Source of the DNA: Euonymus europaeus
Taxonomy: Eukaryota > Streptophyta > Magnoliopsida > Celastrales > Celastraceae
Length of the DNA: 64,000 bases
Direction of reading: 5' to 3'
Assembly: GCA_963580455.1 (NCBI GenBank)
Contig: OY756967.1
Location: 20,506,022 to 20,570,021 of the forward strand
Position 1 is the first letter of the stretch. Each line of letters starts with the position of its first letter. Of the stretch, positions 49,346 to 59,300 are shown piece by piece. The position numbers and the translations under genes are program-made. Below the pieces are notes generated by a model. The model did no database searches and was not told where the DNA came from. It worked only from the letters and a program-made list of their open reading frames with translations.

Positions 49346-50089
49346 GTCATTTTTAAATTTTAATTGCAAACTATCCATCTTCATACATTATCATCAGCAA
49401 CTCGTGGATTGACATAATTATATTGACTTTGAATAATTTATCAGGCACGCGCCTAAGTGAGTCTTTGGTAGAGTGTCTTATCACTTGTATGCTCATTTTC
49501 TTAGCTCATGAGCTTATATGCTCCACTTACTCATGTAAACACTCACATGAGACGTACACCAAAAAAAAAAATCTCAATTGCTCATGTCTTTCTCTCATAC
49601 ACATTTACTCTCTTGTTTATCAAAATATACGCTAGATTTCGGGAAAAATTACATATTCGAACTTATCACGTAAAACGTTTTCCAACGAGACTCATTATCA
49701 ATAACTTTTATTGCGTTGTTTGAAACAATGTAATAGAGAGTCTATACTAAAATTTACAGTGCACGTGTTAAAGATATATGTATAATTAATCAAGTACATT
49801 GTTATGATAATTTTGTTTGTAAAATATTCCATTTGAATATATGTTATAACTAAAGTTCTATATTTCATTATTAAACTATTTTACATACCTCTAGGGTGCA
49901 TTTGGTATGAGGGTAAGAATTTAGGGGTATAATTCGTTGTTCATGTAAGATGTTATAAGGGCAATAATGAATATGAAGAATAATTGTTACCATTTTTTTG
50001 TAAATATGGATAAAATTTACCTGAGTATTCATTACTGCTGTTTGTTATGACTATGCATTATTATTGATGTAATACCATTACCCTGGAGT
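49346..50089. other. Intergenic, AT-rich, no gene seen
   Basis: Short ORFs here lack coding character. From about 49895 on, the sequence (GCATTTGGTATGAGGGTAAGAA) is a weak inverted match to 51088-51140, which may mark the left end of a larger element around the G-rich repeat. Confidence 0.5.
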
Positions 50090-50800
50090 AAGATCGGGGT
50101 CAAGAATCGAGTCCGGGTCATGTAGGGGAAAGAGATCGAGGCCGAGATTGAGCTCGATAGGCCAGGGTTCGAGATCGGGCAAGGGACAGGTCAGGGTCTA
50201 GGATTGGGATCGAGCCGGAGTTATGTGGGGGCCGCAATCGTGCCCGGGTCTTGTTGGGGTTTAGGATCAAACTCGGGACAGGTCAAGGTTCGAGATCGAC
50301 CCTAGGTCAAGGATCGGGTTTGGGATTGAGCCCTCGACACATCAGAGTCTTGGATCAAGCCTGGGACAGGTCGGGGTCTAGAATCGGGGCTCGGTCATGT
50401 AGGGCTTCGTGATTAAGCCTAGATCTTGTCGGGGTCCGAGATTGGGCTCGAGTCTTTTCGGAGTCCGGGATCGTGCCCTAGACAGGCTAGGGTCTGGGAT
50501 TAGGTATAGGTCATTTATGGGTCCGAGATCGGGCTCAGGTATTGTAGATATCTGAGATCGGGCACGAGTCTTGTCGGGGTCCGGGATCAAGCCTTGGATA
50601 GGCCGTGGTCTAGGATCAGCCAACGACAGGTTAGGGTACGGGATCGGGCCCGGGTCTTGTCGAGGTCCGAGATCGGGTCTAGATCACATAAGGGTCCGCG
50701 ACTGGGGCATTTGGGGTCCGGGTCATCTCAGTGTGAGGGCCCAGGTCATCTCGGGGTCAAGGCCTAGGATCGGGCTGGGGTAATATGGGAATCAGCTCGG
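50090..50800. repeat. G-rich degenerate minisatellite (GGGTCCGGGATCGGG-type units)
   Basis: Dozens of diverged short units such as GGGTC(T/C)GGGATCGGGC and GGGTCTTGTC(G)GGGT run in tandem. The block is much more GC-rich than its AT-rich flanks. Apparent ORFs on both strands (repeats of DPDLGP and RPGSG type) are a by-product of the repeat and lack coding support. Confidence 0.85.
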
Positions 50801-52184
50801 ATCAAATTGTTCCCTTTGATTTAAGAGAATAAAATTCTATTACTTTATTTTCTTTTATTTTTTGATTTAAGAGAATTGAGGATGAGAGGATTCAAACTCA
50901 CTACCTATTGGAAGAGTCGATTCGTACATGCGTAGTGATAAAAATCCATGTCTCTCTCCTAGTCTATTACTTTCTATTACCCTGTCTCTCCACTAGTAAA
51001 TTTTTCGCATAAAATAGAAGACCTAATTACTGTAGTTCATTACAAAGGTAAAAAATCTACTGATATAACAAACATAAGTAAATTTAAAATTTAATTACCC
51101 TTATAACTATTACACCCTATTACTCTTTATCAAACACATCGCTAATAATAAATTAACAGCTTATACGTTATAAATTTATTGATTTTCAAACAATATACAA
51201 CTTATTTAACAACTTATACAATATTAAAACTTAAAATTCTACCAAACACATCACGGCCTTGGCCCACCCACGTGTAACAATGAACAAAATTGCAATATGT
51301 TGTTAACAAAACAATAAATTACATTTATTAGTCAACACTAATCGGACTGAAAAAATACCAAAAGCGAGCATAATGGATTATAATAATTTGGGGACATCGG
51401 AGACTCGGCTTCTACTTTAGCTAAAAATTCAAAATTGGTGGCCAGAGAGAGACAGGAGACAAGAAGCAAGAAAGATGCGACAAAGAGGACCCTTCTCTGA
51501 AAAGGATCAATCAATGACGATACCCGAATGAAAGCAGTCCAAGCTTAATTGGACGACTCAATGAACAATATCACTTCATTGACTCCGCGAGAACAATGGA
51601 ATTTGATCGGATTTTGATAGCCTCGCCTCGCCAAATTCAAGGTTTCATCACAAGCCACTTTACTCTTTCGGCCCTTTCCCTTTGTTTATCGTGTATTCTT
51701 GATCGCATGAAGAAGTGAAGATTCTCGTACTCTGAAACATCGCTGTTTAGTCTTTGGGAATTCGATCCCTAACTTGATTTTTAGGGAAGTCAGCGACAGA
51801 ACCAGTTCAAATTGATGGGAACTGAAGCCAACACTGTTTTTCCAGTTTCGTGAATCTGAAGGAAAGCCCTAGTTAACTTCACGGGTCTTCCTTTTATGCT
51901 TGCACTCTTGTTTAGATTCGAGAGTTGAAGATTCCCAAACACACCCGTTTGTGTTCAACGTCTGAATCTGGTCATTTTACTCTCGCTGAATTGAATCCGG
52001 TTAGTCATAAGGGTTTTCCCAGTTGCATATGCTGGTGATACTCATGGTTTGTGATTTTTGATTTCTTATAGGGGCGCAGAAATGTTTGTGTTGAGTGGAT
52101 TATGCGATCTGTGCATGTCTAGAAATGGATTTGAACTGAGTTTTAGATTTCTTCATTGAATTACGAGTTACCAGTGGAACTATC
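50801..52184. other. AT-rich intergenic DNA and 5' leader of the F-box gene
   Basis: After about 51430 the DNA becomes leader-like. A 5' UTR intron is possible: acceptor-like TTCTTATAG at 52064-52072, and donor candidates near 51641 (CAAG|GTTTC) or 51999 (CCG|GTTAGT). This is inference only. Confidence 0.4.
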
Positions 52185-54101
52185 ATGCCACGTGAATATT
52201 GTGGATCCAACTTGCTTTTAGCTCTGCCCGATGATCTATTTGCCATCATATCCCGGTGCCTTTCACCAAGGGACATTTGTAATCTTAGTCTATGCTGTGG
52301 CAGTCTATATGCTCTTTTGGCCTCTGAGAAGATTTGGCTCCCACAATGTGACATACTTAATATCATACCCCACAGGGACCTTGTCGAGTGGAGAAAGGGC
52401 GTGTCATCGTATAAAGCGCTTTGTCGTTTCCTTTTAAGTGTCAAGCCATTAACTGGAATTTGGGTTCACCAAAATCCTGAGCTTGGGAATGTAGTTTATG
52501 TCATGCCTGGTTTTGTTTCTGTTGTTGGGTGCCGGATTATTCCACAAGAGCTAGGTCCACTTGGAATTGAAGATGGCCCTATTCTATGGGCACCAGTTTT
52601 TGAAGTAATCGGTAATGTTGATGGTTCAACAGCCTTTATTCTACATGGAAGAGAAAAGGGATGCGACTATTTTTATCCTGGTTCTGTTAAGCCGATTGAA
52701 AAGAATTGCAATGTGCTATTACTTGAGGTTGAGCCTAGGCAGCAACTGAATGGAGGTAAATTGTTGTATTGTAAGAGTTTTGCTCACCATTCCGATAAGG
52801 AACTATCAAGAGAGGTTTCTAGGTCTGGTAGTGGATTGTCCAAATCACAGAGGGTGCTTGGGCAGTGTGACGCCAAATTGCCTTTCAGTCGTTTGGCTTT
52901 TAGTGACAGAAGAAAATTGCTTGAGACTGTAATGAGTCAAGTTCGTCAAAATGTGCCTGATTCGGGAAATGGGCTACTCTTTCCTCGATTGAGGATTGAC
53001 GAGGAGAACTTTCAGCGAGACATGGTTCTCTTATCTGAGAGGAGATCACTGCTTATGCAAATGTATAAGCTTGGTGGAGGCTCTATTGAGCAAAAGGAGG
53101 CTCCTGGAGCTCACTTGGATCCTACTCAACTGGAGTTGAGCAAGATCAGGAAGAGTCTCAATCGTTCAATTCATACTTCTCTCAATGCTGATGATGGTTA
53201 CACGAATTCTCTAAGGACAAGAACTTTGGGTGGGTATTTTAGGTATAGCCTAAGACAGATATTTCGCAAGTCTAGTGTGATAAACGGCCACCATACAATG
53301 TCAAAGAATAATTCTTCAAGTGGTGAGAGTAAGTATGCACTACTTCATGAGTTTTTGAGATCGGGCGATACAATAGGGCTGACATTACATGCCTCCACCA
53401 TGAGGTTAACTTCTTACCGAGCATGGCCGAATATGCATGACAGTAGGTTTGCCCTATACAAATTGCCCCTTAAGGTCCCAAGAGCTGACCAGGAATATGC
53501 TGGTTTATGGGGAGGGACGTTTGGTTGGCCTCCTGGGAAGCTTTCCGAAGATAAACCTGGGAAGGCTTTGTTCTTTCTTCTGCTCTCATATGAAGAATCA
53601 GAAGAAGAACGGCTTTTGATTGCAACAAAAATATTGGAAGGCACCCACTACGTTTTGCATCCAAATGGCTCAGCGATGTTTATAGCAAATCTTGATGAAC
53701 CTTCAGTGGATCAATTTCCGTGGGATACGGATGGAGGCAGCCTTCCTTTGACGGTTAGCCATGCATTTGCAGGGGAAGGTATTGCAAATGGCTATGGTTT
53801 CAGATATCCTGGCTCAAAACCAGGTTCTCTCTTTGTTCTTCATAATGGTCTCCTTGCTTTCATTTGGAAGGAGTCCAGGGCTGTGTTGACTTTGCAGAGG
53901 CTTAACTTGCAAGAACTCTTGAGGAAAGGAGAAAGGGTGCCTGCTTTGCCAGCAATTGCCAATTTTTCGTATTTGACCAAGTCCTACTCAAATGTGTTTG
54001 CTGGCTTCTCAAACACTTCAACTTGTTTATCCTCGCCAAGGTTTGCCTTCTTATTTCGTTTTTTAAAGGTTGGAGAGGGAGGGGAGCACAAATTATCCTA
54101 A
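52185..54101 (+). CDS. F-box protein (At5g39450-like), 638 aa, single coding exon
   Basis: One uninterrupted exon starts at the ATG at 52185 (MPREYCGSNLLLALPDDLF). An F-box occupies about residues 9-55 (LALPDDLFAIISRCLSPRDI...LCCGSLYALLASEKIW) and should bind SKP1 in an SCF ubiquitin ligase. Repeated motifs of the plant-specific family follow: TGIWVHQNPELGNVVYVMPG, a beta-rich central domain, a polar linker (~240-350), and a C-terminal domain with LWGGTFGWPPGK and YPGSKPGSLFVLHNGLLAF. The length and organisation agree with my memory of the At5g39450 family, whose substrate I do not know. There is no Kelch or LRR repeat. The protein is expected in the cytosol or nucleus. The gene is intact. 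Confidence 0.92.
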   Translation: MPREYCGSNLLLALPDDLFAIISRCLSPRDICNLSLCCGSLYALLASEKIWLPQCDILNIIPHRDLVEWRKGVSSYKALCRFLLSVKPLTGIWVHQNPELGNVVYVMPGFVSVVGCRIIPQELGPLGIEDGPILWAPVFEVIGNVDGSTAFILHGREKGCDYFYPGSVKPIEKNCNVLLLEVEPRQQLNGGKLLYCKSFAHHSDKELSREVSRSGSGLSKSQRVLGQCDAKLPFSRLAFSDRRKLLETVMSQVRQNVPDSGNGLLFPRLRIDEENFQRDMVLLSERRSLLMQMYKLGGGSIEQKEAPGAHLDPTQLELSKIRKSLNRSIHTSLNADDGYTNSLRTRTLGGYFRYSLRQIFRKSSVINGHHTMSKNNSSSGESKYALLHEFLRSGDTIGLTLHASTMRLTSYRAWPNMHDSRFALYKLPLKVPRADQEYAGLWGGTFGWPPGKLSEDKPGKALFFLLLSYEESEEERLLIATKILEGTHYVLHPNGSAMFIANLDEPSVDQFPWDTDGGSLPLTVSHAFAGEGIANGYGFRYPGSKPGSLFVLHNGLLAFIWKESRAVLTLQRLNLQELLRKGERVPALPAIANFSYLTKSYSNVFAGFSNTSTCLSSPRFAFLFRFLKVGEGGEHKLS

Positions 54102-56100
54102 ACATCATCTTTTTGGATGTTTCCACCTTGCCCGCATCATTTACTTTGCCCTACTGTTTTTGACAGTTTCATTGTGACTATTGGCTGGCCTTTTCCATGT
54201 TAATCAGTATGATGTGAATTTCTAATTGGGGAAATTCTAAGGACTTGTAGGATGGTTATAAGTAATTAAGTATGAGCATGTGGACAGTTCTTATAAGACT
54301 GACCATTATTAGTTATTTTATGAGGTACTACTTTTTGCTGTGAGAGTCAGCTCAGAATAATTATTGGGCTACATTCTTTATGTGCTTCAGTTGATGAGAT
54401 TTGTGCTAATTGATGGTTTTCAACCGCGTAGATGCTTATATTTTCATTAAGACAACTTTCCTTGCTGGATCTTGAACAGTTCAGTACATTTTTTTCCTGT
54501 CATTACTTTATGAATGTAACCAATGCAAGCAGCTAAGGATATTTTTTCCCCTGAATTTAGAGACTGCTGATAACGTTCAACTATTAAGCTTCACAACAAA
54601 TTCAAATCATGTAATTTTATTGATTTTTGCAACTTTTAACTGCCCACTGTTGGTGAGACCATCGAGAGCAAGTGAGTTTTTCATTGTTTTTTTGAGTTCA
54701 ACCTTTTTGGTATCGAGAATGCTTAGGTAAGTGATAAATCCATTTATTTCTCTTCCTCTCCGATGTTTTTGTTTACTGATGCCAGCTCATTTGAACTTAG
54801 GTTCAGTTAGGTACTATTGCTGCGCCTTTAAAAATTGTTTTAGGTGCCTTTATTTTTTTATCTTAGGATTTTTTGCTTTCAAATAAGGACTTTTAATCAT
54901 ATGCTGGAATTGAAGTTCAAACATTTTTTTCATAATATTTATGTAATTAACCTTCTGTCTGGATGAATAAATTTTGCATTGCTAGTCTTGATGGTGATCT
55001 TCATCTCCATTTGTTCTGCAACAACAGATGAGTTTCTGAACTATTTTTCGCTGCTTCTATCTTACAGGAATAGACATCTATAGTCCATATGGTTGCAGCG
55101 GTTAAATTACTGTTTTCATTAGTATATATGATGCTCATATGTCTTCGGAGGCTGCTGCTGGTTTTTACCTTCACTTGGCTCCAGGTTACTTGTCAAAGCT
55201 CAGGTGCTCCTAAATCAATTCCGGTATTGGATTCTTGATCATTTTGTCTTAAAATATCATTAGTTCGGGTATTATTTATCTAATGAGATGCAATTTTCGT
55301 GGTAATAAAACAATAGATATAAGCATTGTAGTAAGTAGTGACCAAACATGTATGTTGCTTGTCGCGTATTACTATGTATAGGATTGTAAGGTATCACAAC
55401 AAAAATTCCATTTACTTTGTTATTATTGAAGAACTTGGAAACTTACCTCACCTCTATCTATATTTTTATTCTGATATTGCAACTCTTCGCTTTCTTAGAA
55501 GCTTGCATATGCATGATGGGCCGGCCTTTGGATGTGGACTATGTTGTGTGTCTATGGTCCAACAAATCTTCTAGGCCGTCCATTTTGTCACCGTGATCAA
55601 ATAAATTTATCAGTTGAGCTGTGCAAGTATTGCATGGATATTACAACAATTAGGACATAGAGACATTGTGGATGGTTTTCATCTCTCTCTCTCTCTCTCA
55701 TTTGTTCTGGAATTGAGATCATAGCAAAACTCAATAACATAGCATAACTAGCTTTCACTATTTTTTGGATGTGCTATGAATCGGCGTAATAGCCTGCAAA
55801 TTATGCGGATCATACAAACATAAGGTAATTTAATATGAATGCGGATCATACAAGCATATAAGGTAATTTAATACGAGTTCGATAGAAATCGAACCATGAC
55901 TTTCAAAGAATGAAGACTCTCATTACCAAAAGAAAGAAAGAATGAAGACTCTCCTAATCAATTGGGCTAAAATTTAATTTCTATATTAATGATGTAAGCA
56001 TTGATCTCATATACACAAAAATCAACATGAAATCCGCATTTTGTAATTTGACGCGGCGCGCCAAACACGACCTAATATATGGTTTAGAAGTGAAGCTCCC
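54102..56100. other. 3' region of the F-box gene and intergenic DNA
   Basis: No gene is seen. A CT microsatellite lies at about 55682-55700. The sequence near 55820-55875 contains a short duplicated stretch (ATGCGGATCATACAA and AGGTAATTTAATA each appear twice). 3' UTR sequence probably continues several hundred bases past 54101. Confidence 0.55.
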
Positions 56101-56338
56101 ACTTCGAGCCTTTTAACTTCAAACGGCCCAAACCCTAATAACTCTCTCGAACAGGCCAGACTCTGCATTCACCCCACACTTGGCAGAGAAGTTGCCACTC
56201 TTCGTTTTTCTGTAACTCTTCGTCACTTTTCGACCCCTCGTGTTGTGCCTACGATTCACTTATTCGTTCGATCCTCGCTTCGGCCGTTCGGATTTGTTCG
56301 TGTAGGGTTTCCATTGCAGAGTTTGTAAGATCGCAAAT
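56101..56338 (+). promoter_or_regulatory. CCT3 proximal promoter with site II and telo-box
   Basis: GGCCCA (56125-56130) runs directly into AAACCCTAA (56130-56138), about 200 bp before the CCT3 ATG. In plants the pairing of a TCP-type site II motif with a telo-box marks promoters of growth-linked translation and chaperone genes, which fits a chaperonin subunit. Confidence 0.6.
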
Positions 56339-59300
56339 ATGCATGCGCCAGTACTTGTTCTCAGTAAGTTCTCTTTCTTTCTTGCTCAAAAACCTAATTC
56401 GTCTGTTGTTTATGATCTACTAGCGTGTGTCGGCTAATACAAATTTGGTGTTAGAATGACTTGTTTATGCAAAGATTCTTTGATTTTTTTAAACATGATT
56501 TGATTTTAACACACATTACTTGCTATGAGCAGAGGATTCTCTGAAACGTGAATCTGGAAGCAAGGTACAGCATGCTAATATTCAGGCTTCAAAGGTAATG
56601 ATTATTTATGCTTCATTTATGCCTTTTTTTCTAATGATTTCCGGATGCAAGTCTCTGCGTTGCTTCATTATTTCATTAGTCTTAATTTTCTGCCGAGCTG
56701 CAATAATGTCTCTGTACTGTGCTGAACACTGCTCTGCATCTAATTACATATGTTGTTTAGCTTTGATACTGTTTGGCTTCATTGATCTAACATTTGACCT
56801 CTCAACTAACATTAATAGGCTGTTGCTGATATAATTCGTACAACCTTGGGTCCACGATCTATGTTGAAGATGCTCCTTGATGCTGCTGGAGGTGAACTGC
56901 TTGCTTATTCTCTTAAACACATGATACACTCTAACATACGATCAGATTAAGCACATCTGATATGATGATGATAGGATATTAGTGCTTTGCTGCTTGAACT
57001 TTGTATGATTTGACTTCCCAAGGAGACAGCAGAATTGTTCAATGTGTGTTTTATAGAGCCATCATGTGTTTATTCCCCTTTCTCTAGTTGTTTTTTTTTG
57101 TCAAAGTTCGACCCTAATAAAAAATTAAGTCTTAATTTAGTTTTATTTTATTGTTGGCTTGTAAATTGTAATAATAACTATTATCATTGCTTTCTCAGCT
57201 GATGTTTTGCTCTTAAACATCTCCCATTATGCATGGGTTTTGATGACCTTTCTAAGCTCTGAGCTTGCATTTATTTTTTAAATATCTATTGCCATATCCG
57301 AACGTTTTAACCTTTTAGGGTGCCTATGCTGAAATTTTTTACAGGGATTGTTGTTACTAATGATGGGAATGCTATTTTACGTGAGCTGGATCTTGCACAC
57401 CCAGCTGCAAAGGCATGGATAGTTTCTTTTTGCTTGCCACATTGGACTTTTTCTGCATTAATAATGTTTTCTCATCTGTAACTCTTTTATTTTACTCACT
57501 TGGAAGTTTGATAATTCTGTCTAAACTTATCTTCTGGTTGCTCTGTTGATGGTTGATAAATAGTCAATGATAGAATTAAGTCGCACACAAGATGAAGAAG
57601 TTGGAGATGGAACAACATCCGTCATTGTTTTAGGTATGGTTTGAGTTACTGAATCAAACTAATTTCAGGGGATGTTTATCAAATTTCTTTAGATGGCTGT
57701 TGGTTTGATTCAAGAGCAGTGCTGTTAATAATGAATGGAGAGTCAATGTTTTTTTTGGACAGAAGCGAATTGTTTTATCTGATTAAACTATACGGTTTTT
57801 ATCATCTTAATGCGCTAAATTATAAACGATATGGATCACAGCGGGCGAAATGCTTCATGTTGCGGAAGCCTTCATTGACAAGAACTATCATCCCACAGTC
57901 ATTTGTCGAGGTATTGTTTTTGATTGCTCTTGTGCAGTTGTTGTTTCTGCTTGTGTATGGTAACTTGACATATGATGGAGTTTTCCCTACTTTTTTTTTG
58001 GCTCTTTTTCAATTGTAGCATACAACAAAGCTCTGGAGGATGCTATTGCTGTGCTCGACAAAATTGCAATGTCCATTGATGTAAACGATCGTGAGTCTTG
58101 TACTGCAGTTATTTCATCTATTTTTTCTTTTTGTACATTGCCATTATTTTGCTAGCTGGTTGGGCCAAGTTTGGTATGTGTATTATGATGCCATATGAGT
58201 TTATAGACTTCTTGTTCGAACACACTTAGCATGAATAAGAAGTGCACCTACGACCCATCAAGGTTTTAAAAATCATTTTTAGGAACTGAGACGCTTACCT
58301 TATATGAGGCGAGGCGTAAGCCTCAAGGCGTATCGAGGCGTAAGCCTCAAAGTAAATCAACAAAATAATTAAACACTTCAAGTGTATGACTCTAAATAAT
58401 ATGAATATCATCATTCATCAATTCAAAAGATATTAAAGCATCAAAAGTCTAAAAGTTTAAAAGTTGATTGCTGCCTTGCTGAGTTGCTGGTGACTATATA
58501 TATAGACAGATTACAGATAGACTAATAGTAATCAGTAATCACTCATCAGTTATTTAGGCTCCGTTTGGAAGACAATTTGGATTTTAGCATATAATTTAGC
58601 TTATATGCTGATAGCGTATATGCTGTTTAAGATGCTGACATATATGCTGTTTCAAATGCTGTGAGTGTTTGGTTCAATTTTTTTGATAACATAAATGCTA
58701 TTCCAAATGTTGTGGCTAATTACATACAGGGGTATTAGCAGAAATTCAAAAACAATGAGATTAATATATTTATAAAAAGAATTATGTATTTTTTATATGA
58801 ACATTTTAACATTTTTAATAATATTAACAATTTTTTCTAACATTTAAATATTTTTAATAATATTACAAAATTTCTAACATTTATTTTAATAATGTTAACA
58901 TTTTTTCAAAAATAATAAACGTAAATATAATAACAAACATTCACTTTTTAATAACTAAAATATTTAATAAAATTTTATAGTTTACTACAAGTACGTTAAT
59001 ACAAAATAAAAATATTACATGTTCATATTTATATGCTAAGCTAGGTTAATAATGAAAGGGGCACTTTGGCCATTAAACGAAAATAGTTGGGGTATTTAAG
59101 ACATTTCACAACCTAAATGGTAAATGGTTTTCCAAATGCTTCAAAAACAAGCATTTCATTTGCTAGGTAGCACGGACACGGACACGGACACGGACGCGGA
59201 TACGAGACACGACACGACACGGACACGCGGATACGTAATTTTTCAAAAAATTAGGACACGGATACGTTAGAGGACACGTTGAATATTTATTATAATATAT

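Noticed and set aside
50378..50783. ORFs on both strands with repeated Arg/Pro/Gly/Asp motifs
   Set aside because: They come from a degenerate DNA minisatellite; both strands are open for the same reason and no domain is visible.
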